From contig NZ_VRSV01000002.1 in assembly GCF_008017415.1 (NCBI RefSeq), forward strand, positions 310,001 to 374,000: 64,000 bases of DNA, written 5' to 3'. This stretch comes from Microbacterium hatanonis (GTDB lineage Bacteria; Actinomycetota; Actinomycetes; Actinomycetales; Microbacteriaceae). Position numbers and translations under genes: made by a program. Below the pieces are notes generated by a model that searched no databases, was not told where the DNA came from, and saw nothing but the letters and a program-made list of their open reading frames with translations. The first letter of the stretch is position 1, and each line of letters starts with the position of its first letter. Positions 25,677 through 37,813 of this stretch are shown here, one piece after another.

Positions 25677-26273
25677 ATGGCTCCCCGAACGCCCGAAGCC
25701 GCCCGGCTCCTCGCGCTCGCGGCCGACTACATGCTGCGGCATGGAATCAGCGGTGTCTCCCTCTCGCGACTGGCGAAGGACATCGGGTCGAACAATCGGA
25801 TGCTGCTGTACTACTTCGGCTCGAAGGACGAGCTCTTCACCGCCGCCATCCAGACGGCCTATCAACGGTTCCCGGGTCTGCACGGCCTGATGAGCGCCTT
25901 GCAAGACGGCGACGGCGGACTGGAGGAGCGCATCGCCTACGGCTGGCGCACCATCCGTGCGGAAGAGCACCGGGCCTATGTCGCGCTGTTGTTCGAGTCG
26001 TTCTCCATCGCCGTGCGCGAGCCCGCCGACAACAAGAAGCAGATCGCCGCGGTCGGGTCCGAATGGCCGGCCGGTCTCACCGCTCTCTTCGTCATGCACG
26101 GACGTGAGCCCGTTGCGGCCCGGCGCCAGGCCACCCAGCTGCTCGCCCTCTGGCGTGGGCTGCAGTTCATGCTCCTCGAGGGCACCGACGTCGCCGAACT
26201 CGACGATGCCCACGACCGTGCGGTCACCGCGATGTTCGGTGGCGGAGCACGCTCCGCGGTCTCAGGAGTCTGA
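25677..26273 (+). CDS. TetR-family regulator
   Basis: 198 residues. N-terminal helix-turn-helix (about 10-55): ADYMLRHGISGVSLSRLAKD then NRMLLYYFGSKDELF, the TetR signature. The C-terminal ligand domain is helical and unassigned. It is divergent from the NUDIX gene, and its stop lies 2 nt from the stop of the flavin monooxygenase on the other strand, so which neighbour it controls is unclear. A GTG one codon earlier is an alternative start. Confidence 0.9.
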   Translation: MAPRTPEAARLLALAADYMLRHGISGVSLSRLAKDIGSNNRMLLYYFGSKDELFTAAIQTAYQRFPGLHGLMSALQDGDGGLEERIAYGWRTIRAEEHRAYVALLFESFSIAVREPADNKKQIAAVGSEWPAGLTALFVMHGREPVAARRQATQLLALWRGLQFMLLEGTDVAELDDAHDRAVTAMFGGGARSAVSGV

Positions 26274-26275
26274 GT

Positions 26276-27601
26276 TCACCGACGCATCCGCTCGCGCAGC
26301 GTTTCGCCATCGACACGGTCGGCCAGCCGTCCGCGCTCGCGCAGGATCGGAAGCACGAGCTCTCCGAATGCGGCGATGTCTCGGGTGCCGAAGACGGGCT
26401 CGATGAGGAAGCCGTCGAGCCCGGTCTCGGCCGCCAATGCCTCGATGCCGTCGGCTACCTTGTGCGGGTCGCCGACGATGCGGAAGCCCCGGGTTCCCTT
26501 CCCTTTCAGGTCGTCGATGATCTCCCGGACGGTCGGCGCGGGTGCGCCGTTCGAGCCGAGGAACCGCTCGATGTTGCTCGTACCCATCTGCCCCACCGGG
26601 CCGCCGGCCTCGAGCACCTGGTGAAGGGTGCGCTCGGGGTCGAGTGCCAGGAGGTCGATACCCGTATTGCCGGCGTAGAGGGTCGCGACGACGTCGTCGG
26701 TCTGCATGGCGTCGAACTCCGCGGCCAGGCGGTGCGCCTCCTGCGATGTCTCGGCGACCACGACGGTGAGTCCGGACATGATCCGCGGGTCTTCGCGACC
26801 CTGCTCCGCAGCGACCTCCCGGATGTGCGCCACGTTGCGGGCGGTGTGCGCGGGGACGGTGGCCTGCACGAAGACGCACTCGGCGTGGGTCGCCGCGAAA
26901 GCGCGCCCGGCCGGCGACGTCCCCGCCTGGAAGATGACGGGCGTCCGCTGCCGCGTCGGGGGCGCCCCGAAGTATCCGTCGCTGCGGTAGTGCTCCCCGT
27001 CGTAGGTCACCCGCGTGATCCCCGTGCGGTCCGCGTAGATCCCGCGCACCGGGTCGGCGACGAGAGCGTCATCCGACCACGACTCCTCCCAGTACTTCTT
27101 CGCGAGCTCGACGTACTCCGCCGCGATCGCGTAGCGCACGTCGTGCGGCACCATCTCGGTGTGCCCGAAGAGTTCGGCGACGGCGTTCTGCGAGGAGCCG
27201 GTCACGACGTTCCAGCCGAACCGTCCGTTCGAGATCGCATCGAGGGTGGAGAACCGCCGGGCCAGCTGCACGGGATGGTCGACCCCGGTGTTCGCCGTGA
27301 TCACGAACCCAAGGCCGGTGGTCTCACGCATCAGGATCGGGACGAGCCCCGCGGGGTCGTAGCCCGAGAAGTTGATCCCGCGCTCGACTGCTCCGAGGGC
27401 GATGTCGTCACCGAGGATCGGATAACCGAAGCCGTCGGCGAAGAAGAGGAAGTCGTACCCGGTCCGATCCATGATCTGCGCGATGTCTACCCAGTGCTGG
27501 GAGTCGGCGAAGTCGATCGAGTCGCTGAGGGGGTGCGGCCAGCTGAGGGTTCCCCCCACCTGCGGTCCGTAGACCTCGAAGACTCCGAAATGCAGGCTCA
27601 T
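26276..27601 (-). CDS. LLM-class flavin-dependent monooxygenase (NtaA/SnaA/DszA type)
   Basis: 441 residues. Luciferase-like barrel with LGFVITANTGVDHPVQLARR, the signature block SNGRFGWNVVTG, the long insertion region with the Tyr-rich DGEHYRSDGYFGAPP, and PVIFQAGTSPAGRAFAA. These enzymes oxidise sulfur, nitrogen or aromatic compounds using reduced flavin supplied by a reductase. ATG at 27601 with GGAGGTGG upstream; it overlaps the deaminase stop. Together with the substrate-binding protein it suggests uptake and breakdown of an organic N or S source. Confidence 0.92.
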   Translation of the reverse strand: MSLHFGVFEVYGPQVGGTLSWPHPLSDSIDFADSQHWVDIAQIMDRTGYDFLFFADGFGYPILGDDIALGAVERGINFSGYDPAGLVPILMRETTGLGFVITANTGVDHPVQLARRFSTLDAISNGRFGWNVVTGSSQNAVAELFGHTEMVPHDVRYAIAAEYVELAKKYWEESWSDDALVADPVRGIYADRTGITRVTYDGEHYRSDGYFGAPPTRQRTPVIFQAGTSPAGRAFAATHAECVFVQATVPAHTARNVAHIREVAAEQGREDPRIMSGLTVVVAETSQEAHRLAAEFDAMQTDDVVATLYAGNTGIDLLALDPERTLHQVLEAGGPVGQMGTSNIERFLGSNGAPAPTVREIIDDLKGKGTRGFRIVGDPHKVADGIEALAAETGLDGFLIEPVFGTRDIAAFGELVLPILRERGRLADRVDGETLRERMRR

Positions 27602-28608
27602 CGTGCCACCTCCGTCGATCCGATCCATGCGTCTATGCCGTCCTTCGCCTTCTTCTTCACGTCGTCAGGTGCCAGCGTCGTCTCGATCGACGTCCAGGCG
27701 CACGCGGCGAGCTGTTCGTCGGTGAGCCCGACCTCACGACGCGCGATGTCGTAGTCCTCGAGGATGCCCGGTCCGAACAGCACGGGGTCGTCGGCGTTGA
27801 TGGAACAGCGGACCCCGGCGGCGAGGAGGGAGGGGAGAGGATGCTGCGCGAGGTCGGAGACCACGTGCAGCAACAGGTTCGACGTCGGGCACACGTCGAG
27901 CGGGATGCCGCGCTCGGCCAGCACCGTGATCAACCGCGGGTCTTCGATGGAACGGACGCCGTGGAGGATGCGATCTGCGTGGAGCGCGTCGAGGGCCTCC
28001 CAGACGGACTCCGGACCGACGAGCTCACCCGCGTGCGGGGTGGATTGCAGGCCCGCGGCCTTCGCGATCGCGAACGGCTCGGCGAAGTCGCGCGCCGGGA
28101 AGCCGCGCTCCTCGTTCGCGAGGCCGAGCGAAACGACACCCGTGCCGGCGCGGGAGGCGGCCGCCCGCGCGACCTCGACGGCCAGGTCGTGGCCGAGTGT
28201 CCGGTCGACGGTGACCATCAGCCCGACGGCGACCCCGTGCCGTGCGCCTGCCTCGGCCGTCAGTTCCGCGTGTCGGTCGAGGGCGGTGCCGATCGACCCG
28301 AACAGGTCGACATACGCGTGGGGGCTGACGCCGAACTCCACGTAGACCGCGCCGTCGTCGGCAGCATCCGCCATCGCCTCGTCGACGAGCCGCGCCAAGC
28401 GGGTCTCGTCACCGATGACCGACGCGACGCCCCCGTACATCTCCACGAAGCCGGTGAAGTCGTCATAGCCGCGCGTCGGCGGCGTCGCGACTCCGACCTC
28501 CCGTGCGAAGTCGGCGAGGGTCTCTGGACGGATGGCGGCCTCGAGGTGCAGGTGCAGGTGCCCTTTCGGCAGCGCGCGCAGGTCTCGGGTCGGAGAGGGG
28601 ACGTTCAT
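27598..28608 (-). CDS. Adenosine deaminase family protein
   Basis: 336 residues. Amidohydrolase barrel with zinc ligands in GHLHLHLEA, the catalytic region STPHAGE, the later His in ILHGVRSIEDP, CPTSNLLL, and Asp in INADDPVLFG. The HLHLHLE start differs from the ELHVHLDG of classical adenosine deaminase, so adenine deaminase or another aminopurine/pterin deaminase is possible. It is the middle gene of a three-gene operon between an ABC-type binding protein and a flavin monooxygenase. Confidence 0.88.
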   Translation of the reverse strand: MNVPSPTRDLRALPKGHLHLHLEAAIRPETLADFAREVGVATPPTRGYDDFTGFVEMYGGVASVIGDETRLARLVDEAMADAADDGAVYVEFGVSPHAYVDLFGSIGTALDRHAELTAEAGARHGVAVGLMVTVDRTLGHDLAVEVARAAASRAGTGVVSLGLANEERGFPARDFAEPFAIAKAAGLQSTPHAGELVGPESVWEALDALHADRILHGVRSIEDPRLITVLAERGIPLDVCPTSNLLLHVVSDLAQHPLPSLLAAGVRCSINADDPVLFGPGILEDYDIARREVGLTDEQLAACAWTSIETTLAPDDVKKKAKDGIDAWIGSTEVAR

Positions 28609-28636
28609 GAGGCTCCCGGGGTAGACGACGATCGGA

Positions 28637-29707
28637 TCAACCGGCGTAGGCGATGAGGTCGGGGTTCTCGGCGTAGACCTCGGCGAGCAGGGTCATGTCG
28701 AAGAGGTCACCGGCCTCGAGTGCGATGCCCGAGCGCGCGAGGCTGCCGATGGTCTCGGACTGCAGGGCATCGGAGATCGTGAGCAGGCCGTTCTCCTCGG
28801 TCTCATCCGAGACGACGAGCAGTTCGGCCTGAGCGACTGCACCGGCCATGGCCGTGTCGAGGTCGAGCCCGAGGTCGACGCCGTACTGCTCGACCGCGAG
28901 CCGCGCTCCCTCGGCGGGGTCGTTGACGGCGTCCGTCCATCCGCGGATCTCGGCGACGAGGAAGGCCTTCAACCGCTCACGGTCGTTCGTGATCGCATCA
29001 TCGGTCGTCACGAAGCTCTCGGCGACGAACGGCAGCCCATTGTCGGCGAAGAGCAGGTCGGTCACCTCCACCCCCTGGGACTCGATGATCACCGACTGGT
29101 TCGTGACGAAGGCGACCATCCCGTCCACTTCGCCGTTCACGACCGGAGACGCGTCGTACTGCACGGGCACGATCTCGAGCTCGGACGCATCGATGTCATT
29201 CGCGGCGAGCAGCGCCTGGAACGACGAGGTGTTCGCGTCCTGCACGCCGATGCGCTTGCCGATCATGTCTTCGGGGGTGGCGATGTCGGCGCCGTCGGTG
29301 AGGGAGAGGATCGTCAGCGGGTTCCGCTGGAATGTGGTGCCGATGATCTTGAGAGGAGCACCCTCGCTGGCGATCGCCGCCCCGACCCCGACGGCGTCCC
29401 CGATCGAGACGTCTGCCGCCCCGCTGATGACCTCCGAGACGCCGCTCGACGGACCGGGCACCAGGTTGACGGTCGAGAAGCCCGCGTCGGCGAAGTAGCC
29501 GTTCGTGTCGGCGAAGTACTCGCCCGCGAACTCCTCGTTCAGGATCCAGCTCAGCTGAAGAGTGAGGTCGCCATGATCGACGGATGCTGCGGACCCGCCG
29601 GAGTCTGATCCCGAGGGCGCGGACGCACCGCTGCAGGCGGCGAGAGTCGCCGCCGCGGCGACGAGTGCGGCGACGGTGAAAAGACGGGTTGCGGTGCGGA
29701 CGCTCAT
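28637..29707 (-). CDS. ABC-transporter substrate-binding lipoprotein, NMT1/THI5-like
   Basis: 356 residues. Lipoprotein signal peptide with lipobox LAAC (Cys25) after a Ser/Gly-rich linker. The mature part has NMT1/SsuA/TauA features: LSWILNEEFAGEYFADTNGY, the GAADVSIGDAVGVG strand, and GKRIGVQDANTSS. This family binds thiamine precursors, pyrimidines, sulfonates or aromatic nitrogen compounds. No permease or ATPase gene is nearby, so it must borrow one or be incomplete here. It heads the operon with the deaminase and monooxygenase. Confidence 0.88.
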   Translation of the reverse strand: MSVRTATRLFTVAALVAAAATLAACSGASAPSGSDSGGSAASVDHGDLTLQLSWILNEEFAGEYFADTNGYFADAGFSTVNLVPGPSSGVSEVISGAADVSIGDAVGVGAAIASEGAPLKIIGTTFQRNPLTILSLTDGADIATPEDMIGKRIGVQDANTSSFQALLAANDIDASELEIVPVQYDASPVVNGEVDGMVAFVTNQSVIIESQGVEVTDLLFADNGLPFVAESFVTTDDAITNDRERLKAFLVAEIRGWTDAVNDPAEGARLAVEQYGVDLGLDLDTAMAGAVAQAELLVVSDETEENGLLTISDALQSETIGSLARSGIALEAGDLFDMTLLAEVYAENPDLIAYAG

Positions 29708-29875
29708 GCGGGGTTCTCCACTCGTTCTCAGCCCGGCGAAGCGGTCGAGGAGCAGAGACCGCCGGGTGACCGATTCGAAGTGAATCGATCAGTTCACACG
29801 GTAGGCGGCGGTTGTTTCGAGGGCATGACGCGACCTCGACGGCGGCGTAACGGTCTCGGCACGGAAACGACGAAA

Positions 29876-29897
29876 CGGCCGCCCTCTCGGGCGACCG
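29876..29897 (-). terminator. Terminator after tRNA-Ala
   Basis: 9-bp stem with one G-U pair (29876-29884 with 29889-29897), 4-nt loop, followed on the minus strand by TTTCGTCGTTTCC. It ends the Ile-Ala tRNA transcript 14 nt after tRNA-Ala. Confidence 0.75.
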
Positions 29898-29910
29898 CTC
29901 TCTCCATCTG

Positions 29911-29983
29911 TGGAGCCTAGGAGATTCGAACTCCTGACATCCTGCTTGCAAAGCAGGCGCTCTACCAACTGAGCTAAGGCCCC
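29911..29983 (-). tRNA. tRNA-Ala (anticodon TGC)
   Basis: 73 nt; acceptor GGGGCCT/AGGCTCC, D-arm AGCTCAGTTGGTAGAGC, anticodon loop CTTTGCAAG, T-arm GAGTTCGAATCTC. CCA not encoded. Directly after tRNA-Ile in the direction of transcription. Confidence 0.97.
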
Positions 29984-29993
29984 GGGGCTGTTG

Positions 29994-30067
29994 TGGGGCT
30001 ACCAGGACTTGAACCTGGGACCTCTTCATTATCAGTGAAGCGCTCTAACCGCCTGAGCTATAGCCCC
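29994..30067 (-). tRNA. tRNA-Ile (anticodon GAT)
   Basis: 74 nt; acceptor GGGGCTA/TAGCCCC, anticodon loop ACTGATAAT, T-arm AGGTTCAAGTCCT. First of the Ile-Ala pair, which is free-standing downstream of gyrA as in many actinobacteria, with no rRNA nearby. Confidence 0.97.
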
Positions 30068-30185
30068 GAACTACATCGACGCAACAAGTCGTCAACCTCG
30101 AAGACTTTACCGGAACGGCGGCGAATTCACGAATCGGTGCCGCGCCGGTGCAGGGTCTGACCGGCACGGCTGATTCACTGAGCAC

Positions 30186-30908
30186 GTGACCCCAGAACCC
30201 CGCGCACACGACGGCGAAGAGCACGGCACCGGTATCGGTCGCCGGCTCAACTGGCTTCGAGCCGGCGTGCTCGGCGCGAACGACGGCATCGTCTCCGTCG
30301 CATCCCTCGTCGTCGGCGTCGCCGGTGCCGGCGCCGGCGTGCCCGCGATCCTGGCCGCGGGCGTCGCGGGGCTGGTGGGCGGGGCCATCTCGATGGCCCT
30401 CGGCGAGTACGTCTCCGTCAGCAGCCAACGCGACAGCGAGCGCGCGCTCATCGCGCAGGAGAAACGCGAGCTGCGGGAGATGCCGGAGGAGGAGCTGGCG
30501 GAGCTGGCACTGATGTACCGCAGACGTGGACTGACGGAGGCGACCGCCGAACAGGTCGCCCGGGAACTGACCGCGCACGACGCGCTCTCGGCGCATCTCG
30601 AGGTCGAACTCCACATCGATCAGGACGACCTCGTCAGTCCCTGGCAGGCCGCCGCCTCGTCCGCGCTCGCCTTCACCGTCGGCGCGCTCCTGCCGCTGCT
30701 GGCCATCCTGCTGCCCGCGCCGGAGTGGCGCGTGCCCGTGACGGCCGCCGCCGTCCTGGTCGCCCTGGCGATCACCGGAACGATCAGCGCTCGGCTCGGC
30801 GGCTCGTCCGCCCCCCGTGCCGTCGTCCGACTCGTCGTCGGTGGCGCACTCGCCCTGGCGGCCACCTACGCGATCGGTGCGCTTCTCGGGACGACGGGCG
30901 TCGTGTGA
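30186..30908 (+). CDS. VIT1/CCC1-family iron or manganese transporter
   Basis: 240 residues. First segment GVLGANDGIVSVASLVVGVAGA and the GGAISMALGEYVSVSSQRDSE block are diagnostic; a cytoplasmic acidic helical region (about 90-155, Glu-rich: EKRELREMPEEELAELAL) forms the metal-binding domain, followed by three more membrane segments. It moves Fe2+ or Mn2+ across the cytoplasmic membrane, likely as an exporter in bacteria. GTG start at 30186 without a strong ribosome site. Convergent with the DUF3566 gene. Confidence 0.92.
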   Translation: MTPEPRAHDGEEHGTGIGRRLNWLRAGVLGANDGIVSVASLVVGVAGAGAGVPAILAAGVAGLVGGAISMALGEYVSVSSQRDSERALIAQEKRELREMPEEELAELALMYRRRGLTEATAEQVARELTAHDALSAHLEVELHIDQDDLVSPWQAAASSALAFTVGALLPLLAILLPAPEWRVPVTAAAVLVALAITGTISARLGGSSAPRAVVRLVVGGALALAATYAIGALLGTTGVV

Positions 30909-30921
30909 CGCCCAGACCGCG

Positions 30922-31326
30922 TCAGTTCGAGGTGAATCCGACGAGCAGGCCGCCGCTCACCTTGACGGCGAGGTTGTAGATCCCCGCGATGACCGCGCCG
31001 AGCACGGTCACGACGATGAGGTTCAAGATGGCGACGATCGCAGCGAACGCCATCACCTGCGGCAGGCCGATGAAGGTCTTGATCGACACACCGCCGTCCG
31101 AGAAGCTCGTGAAGAACTCGTCGACCTGGTCGATCAGACCGGTCGTGTTGACGACCATGAACACCAGGAAGAACGACACGACGGTGACGATCGCGAGCGC
31201 GACCGCCGCGAGGAACGACAGCTTCACTGCCGACCAGAAGTCGACGTAGACCAGACGTAGGCGAACCTGCTTCGCGGTCGTCTTGTGCGTCGATTTCTTG
31301 GCGAGCTTGTCGGCTACCGTGCTCAT
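30922..31326 (-). CDS. DUF3566 membrane protein
   Basis: 134 residues. Basic N-terminus, then two membrane segments (about 35-57 and 88-115) around a polar loop rich in Phe and Asp. It overlaps the gyrA stop (ATGA) and is the last gene of the gyrB-gyrA unit, the place where actinobacteria such as mycobacteria keep a DUF3566 protein. Its function is not established; a cell-envelope role is only suggested by context. Confidence 0.9.
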   Translation of the reverse strand: MSTVADKLAKKSTHKTTAKQVRLRLVYVDFWSAVKLSFLAAVALAIVTVVSFFLVFMVVNTTGLIDQVDEFFTSFSDGGVSIKTFIGLPQVMAFAAIVAILNLIVVTVLGAVIAGIYNLAVKVSGGLLVGFTSN

Positions 31327-33926
31327 TCGTCCGCGCTTTCCTCAGGTGTCTCGGTCGGCTCTTCGACAGACTCGGTTGTGGGCTCGGGAACAGGATCTGC
31401 GACCGCGTCGGCATCTCCGTCGGATTCGGATGCTTCGGCCAGGCCGCGCTCTCCGTTCCGGGCGATCGCGATGATGCGATCATCGCCTCCGGCACGTGCG
31501 AACACGACTCCCATCGTGTCACGACCCTTGGCGGGCACCTCGGCCACGGCAGAGCGTACCACCTTGCCGCTGGCAAGAACCACAAGGATCTCGTCGTCCG
31601 CGGAGGCGATGAGACCGCCCGCGAGATCGCCTCGATCGTCGCTCAGGCGCGCGACTTTGATGCCGAGTCCGCCGCGGCTCTGGGTGCGGTACTGGTCGAC
31701 CGCGGTGCGCTTGGCGTACCCGCCCTCGGTCACGACGAAGACGAATCCGTCGTCGCTGACGAGCGACGCGGACAGCAGGCTGTCGTCGCCGCGGAACGAC
31801 ATACCCTTCACGCCTTCGGTCGCGCGCCCCATCGGACGCAGCGAGTCGTCGGTCGCGGTGAACCGGAGCGACATACCGTGCCGGCTGATGAGGAAGACGT
31901 CGTCACCCTCATCGGTGAGCAGGGCGCTGACGAGCTCGTCGCCGTCTTCTTCGTCCGCACCGCGCAGCTTGATCGCGATGACACCGCCCTGACGGTTGGT
32001 GTCGTACTCGGTCAATCGCGTCTTCTTGACGAGGCCGCCGCGCGTAGCCAGAACGAGGTACGTTGCGACGTTGTAGTCGCGGATGTCGAGGATCTGAGCG
32101 ATCTCCTCGTCGGGCTGGAGGGCGAGCAGGTTCGCGACGTGCTGGCCCTTCGCATCCCGTCCGGCCTCGGGGACCTCGTAGGCCTTCGAGCGGTAGACGC
32201 GGCCCTTGTTCGTGAAGAAGAGCAGCCAGTGGTGCGTGGTGGTGACGAAGAAGTGCTCGACCACGTCGTCCGCGCGCAGCTGCGCGCCCTTCACACCCTT
32301 GCCGCCGCGGTGCTGCGAGCGGTAGTTGTCGCTGCGCGTCCGCTTGATGTAGCCCTCGCGCGTGACGGTGACGACCATCTCCTCCTCGGGGATGAGATCT
32401 TCGATCGACATGTCGCCGTCATACCCCGGCAGGATCTCCGTGCGGCGGTCGTCGCCGTACTTCGCCACGATCTCCGTGAGCTCGTCGCGGATGATGGAAC
32501 GCTGACGGGCGGGGTCGGCGAGGATCGCCTTGAAGTCGGCGATCTGAAGTTCGAGCTCGGTCGCCTCGTCGATGATCTTCTGACGCTCGAGGGCGGCCAG
32601 ACGACGCAGCTGCATCTGCAGGATCGCATCGGCCTGGAGACCGTCGATGTCGAGCAGCTCGATCAGGCCGGTGCGGGCGTCGTCCACCGTGGGGGAGCGC
32701 CGGATCAACGCGATGACCTCGTCGAGGGCGTCGAGGGCCTTGAGATATCCGCGCAGGATGTGGGCGCGCTCCTCGGCCTTGCGCAGACGGAACGTCGTGC
32801 GACGGACGATGACGTCGACCTGGTGGGCGATCCAGTAGCTGATGAAGCCGTCGAGCGGCAGAGTGCGTGGCACCCCGTCGACGATCGCGAGCATGTTGGC
32901 GCCGAAGTTGTCCTGCAGCTGCGTGTGCTTGTACAGGTTGTTGAGCACGACCTTGGCGACCGCGTCGCGCTTCAGCACGATCACGAGGCGCTGACCGGTG
33001 CGGTCGGAGCTCTCGTCGCGGATGTCGGCGATCCCGGTGATCTTGCCGTCGCGAGCCAGGTCGCGGATCTTCACCGCGACGTTGTCGGGGTTGACCTGGT
33101 AGGGCAGCTCGGTGATCACGAGGCACGTACGGCCCTGGATCTCCTCGACGTTGACGACGGCGCGCATGGTGATCGAACCGCGACCCGTGCGGTAGGCATC
33201 CTTGATGCCGCGCGTGCCGAGGATCTGCGCCGCGGTCGGGAAGTCGGGCCCGGGGATGCGCTCCATGAGCGCCTCGAGCAGCTCTTCACGACTGGCCTCG
33301 GGACGCTCGAGCGCCCAGAGCGCGCCGGCGGCGACCTCGCGCAGGTTGTGCGGCGGGATGTTGGTCGCCATACCGACGGCGATACCCACCGAGCCGTTGA
33401 CCAGGAGGTTCGGGAAGCGGGCCGGGAGAACGACGGGCTCCTGCGTCTGCCCGTCGTAGTTGTCCTCGAAGTCGACGGTCTCCTCTTCGATGTCGCGCAC
33501 CATCTCGAGCGCGAGGGGAGCCATCTTCGTCTCGGTGTAGCGCGGGGCGGCCGCACCCTGGTTGCCCGGGGAGCCGAAGTTCCCCTGTCCGAGGGCGAGG
33601 GGGTAACGCAGCGACCACGGCTGGACGAGGCGCACGAGGGCGTCGTAGATCGGGGCGTCACCGTGCGGGTGGTACTGGCCCATGACCTCGCCCACCACAC
33701 GGGCGCACTTCGAGAACGACTTGTCGGGCCGGAACCCGCCGTCGTACATGCCGTAGATGACACGGCGATGCACGGGCTTGAGGCCGTCTTCGACGCGCGG
33801 CAGCGCGCGACCCACGATGACGCTCATCGCGTAGTCGAGATAGCTCCGCTGCATCTCGAGCTGCAGATCGACCTGGTCGATGCGGCCGTGGTTGTGCTCG
33901 GGCGTCGAGCGTTCTTCGTCAGCCAT
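31323..33926 (-). CDS. gyrA: DNA gyrase subunit A
   Basis: 867 residues. Breakage-reunion domain with the catalytic Tyr in [15 protein letters not shown] motif and GNFGS; C-terminal beta-pinwheel with the GyrA-box-like [12 protein letters not shown]. It forms the A2B2 enzyme that introduces negative supercoils. The quinolone region reads [10 protein letters not shown], that is Ala and Pro at the positions of E. coli Ser83 and Ala84. A Glu/Asp/Thr-rich tail ends the protein. Start ATG at 33926, 54 nt after the gyrB stop. Confidence 0.98.
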   Translation of the reverse strand: MADEERSTPEHNHGRIDQVDLQLEMQRSYLDYAMSVIVGRALPRVEDGLKPVHRRVIYGMYDGGFRPDKSFSKCARVVGEVMGQYHPHGDAPIYDALVRLVQPWSLRYPLALGQGNFGSPGNQGAAAPRYTETKMAPLALEMVRDIEEETVDFEDNYDGQTQEPVVLPARFPNLLVNGSVGIAVGMATNIPPHNLREVAAGALWALERPEASREELLEALMERIPGPDFPTAAQILGTRGIKDAYRTGRGSITMRAVVNVEEIQGRTCLVITELPYQVNPDNVAVKIRDLARDGKITGIADIRDESSDRTGQRLVIVLKRDAVAKVVLNNLYKHTQLQDNFGANMLAIVDGVPRTLPLDGFISYWIAHQVDVIVRRTTFRLRKAEERAHILRGYLKALDALDEVIALIRRSPTVDDARTGLIELLDIDGLQADAILQMQLRRLAALERQKIIDEATELELQIADFKAILADPARQRSIIRDELTEIVAKYGDDRRTEILPGYDGDMSIEDLIPEEEMVVTVTREGYIKRTRSDNYRSQHRGGKGVKGAQLRADDVVEHFFVTTTHHWLLFFTNKGRVYRSKAYEVPEAGRDAKGQHVANLLALQPDEEIAQILDIRDYNVATYLVLATRGGLVKKTRLTEYDTNRQGGVIAIKLRGADEEDGDELVSALLTDEGDDVFLISRHGMSLRFTATDDSLRPMGRATEGVKGMSFRGDDSLLSASLVSDDGFVFVVTEGGYAKRTAVDQYRTQSRGGLGIKVARLSDDRGDLAGGLIASADDEILVVLASGKVVRSAVAEVPAKGRDTMGVVFARAGGDDRIIAIARNGERGLAEASESDGDADAVADPVPEPTTESVEEPTETPEESADE

Positions 33927-33980
33927 GTGTTCTTTCCGTTGATCGGTCCCTGAGCATGCCCCGGGGCGCGAGTGAACGCG

Positions 33981-36143
<2,163 letters not shown>

Positions 36144-36635
36144 TCAACCGTAGGTATCGCGCGGACCACGGCCCTGAATCGCTCTGGGACCCCATTTCCA
36201 GGAGGGGACGTCAGGGCCGATGAAGCGGATGCTGTCGACCCCCGCCTCCGGGAACCTTCGAACGATCTCCGACAGGATCTGTGCACGCATGAGCTGGAGC
36301 TGCTTGGCCCAGGCCGTCGAATCGGCCTGCACCGTCAGCATCCCCGCGTCGAGGGCGACTGGACGGGTGTGTTTGGCCGTCTCTTCGCCGGCGACGTCGT
36401 CCCATGTGCGCACCAGGTCTTCGCGGGCGAGGGCGGAATTCCATCCGGCGGTGCGGGTCAGGTCTGCGAGCACGTCGCCGACACCGTGCGGATCGCGACC
36501 CGCGGTGAAGGGCACGTTCTCGTCGGAATCGGCCGAGCGTCGCTGGCGTCGCTTGCGCCGATACGGGGAGGGCTCCAGTCCGCGCAGCCGGAGGTAGGTC
36601 GCCATCGATTCCGGGAGCTCGGCCTCATCAGACAT
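36144..36635 (-). CDS. dciA: DciA-like DUF721 protein
   Basis: 163 residues. Basic N-terminal region (YRRKRRQRRS) then the DUF721 domain (about 75-145) with the Trp in EDLVRTWDDVAGEE and TVQADSTAWAKQLQLM. DciA proteins help load the replicative helicase in bacteria without DnaC. The ATG overlaps the recF end by 8 nt, so it is coupled to recF; gyrB follows 97 nt later. In mycobacteria the equivalent gene sits in the same place. Confidence 0.9.
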   Translation of the reverse strand: MSDEAELPESMATYLRLRGLEPSPYRRKRRQRRSADSDENVPFTAGRDPHGVGDVLADLTRTAGWNSALAREDLVRTWDDVAGEETAKHTRPVALDAGMLTVQADSTAWAKQLQLMRAQILSEIVRRFPEAGVDSIRFIGPDVPSWKWGPRAIQGRGPRDTYG

Positions 36636-37785
36636 CGGGGGCCTCGACGATCCGGCCGGAATCGACGCGAACCAGACGCGCGCGCAGCGCGTCGGGGACA
36701 TCTTCTTCTACGGCAGACGTGACGATGACCTGTTCGTAGCCGCCGACCAGGTCGGCAAGACGCGACCGACGACCGGCGTCGAGTTCGGCGAACACGTCGT
36801 CGAGGATCAGCACCGGGTCACCGAGACGGGACTCCGCGCGCAGCAGTTCCGCGGACGCGAGTCGGAGAGCGAGCGCGACCGACCAGGATTCACCGTGCGA
36901 CGCATAGCCCTTCACCGGCAGGCCCCGCACACGCAGCACCAGGTCGTCGCGATGGGGTCCGACGAGGGTCAGCCCTCTCTCGAGCTCCGCGGGACGCCGC
37001 GCGGCCAGTGCGGTACGGAACTGCTCGGCCAACGAGCCGGAATCCGTCGGCTCGCCGTCGACCGACTCGTCGTCTTCGGGATCCCCGCCGCGCACCGACA
37101 GCGCCCAGTCGAGACGCGGATCGTGGTCGGCCCCGGCGATGGCGGTGTAAGCGGCGGCGACGGGCGCCGCGAGATCGCGAGCCAGCGAGAGCCTGGCCTC
37201 GATGACCTCGGTGCCGAGTGCGACGAGCTTGTCGTCCCACACGTCGAGAGTCGACAGAGCATCGCCGCGCACCCCGCGGGCCTTCGCGGACTTGAGCAAT
37301 GCGGTGCGCTGCTTGAGCACACGGTCGTAATCGCCGAGCACACCCGCGAGACGGGGGGTGCGCTGCACGAGGAGCTGATCGGCGAACTTGCGCCGGGAGG
37401 ACGGGTCTCCGCGCACGATCTGGAGATCTTCGGGGGCGAACAGGATCACCTGCGCATAGCGCGGCAGTTCGGCCGTCCTCACCGCCGCACCGTTGACCCG
37501 TGCCTTGTTGGCGCCCTGACGGTTGACCTGCAGTTCGAGGAGGACGCTTCTCTCACCGTGCACCAGACGTGCTCTCACGATCGCGGCCTCTGCGCCGTCG
37601 CGCACCAGCGGAGCGTCGTTCGACACCCGGTGCGAGCCGAGGGTGGCGAGGTAGGCGATCGCCTCGGCGAGATTCGTCTTCCCCTGACCGTTGCGTCCGA
37701 CGAAGACGTTGGCGCCGGGACCGAGCGACACGTCGGCGACCGCGTAGTTGCGGAAGTCGACGAGACTCAGCTGCTCCACGATCAC
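36628..37785 (-). CDS. recF: DNA replication/repair protein RecF
   Basis: 385 residues. SMC-like ATPase with Walker A GRNGQGKTN (about residues 30-38), signature region GPHRDDLVL and Walker B VLILDDVFAELDAGR. It helps load RecA at gaps. The start ATG at 37785 is 28 nt after the dnaN stop; the 3' end overlaps dciA. Confidence 0.97.
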   Translation of the reverse strand: MIVEQLSLVDFRNYAVADVSLGPGANVFVGRNGQGKTNLAEAIAYLATLGSHRVSNDAPLVRDGAEAAIVRARLVHGERSVLLELQVNRQGANKARVNGAAVRTAELPRYAQVILFAPEDLQIVRGDPSSRRKFADQLLVQRTPRLAGVLGDYDRVLKQRTALLKSAKARGVRGDALSTLDVWDDKLVALGTEVIEARLSLARDLAAPVAAAYTAIAGADHDPRLDWALSVRGGDPEDDESVDGEPTDSGSLAEQFRTALAARRPAELERGLTLVGPHRDDLVLRVRGLPVKGYASHGESWSVALALRLASAELLRAESRLGDPVLILDDVFAELDAGRRSRLADLVGGYEQVIVTSAVEEDVPDALRARLVRVDSGRIVEAPDV

Positions 37786-37813
37786 CGGGGAAGCCTACCC
37801 GCGACGTCCGACG

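Noticed and set aside
31878..33953. 691-codon open frame opposite gyrA
   Set aside because: Mirror frame of gyrA with Val/Asp/Arg-rich composition and no recognisable domain.
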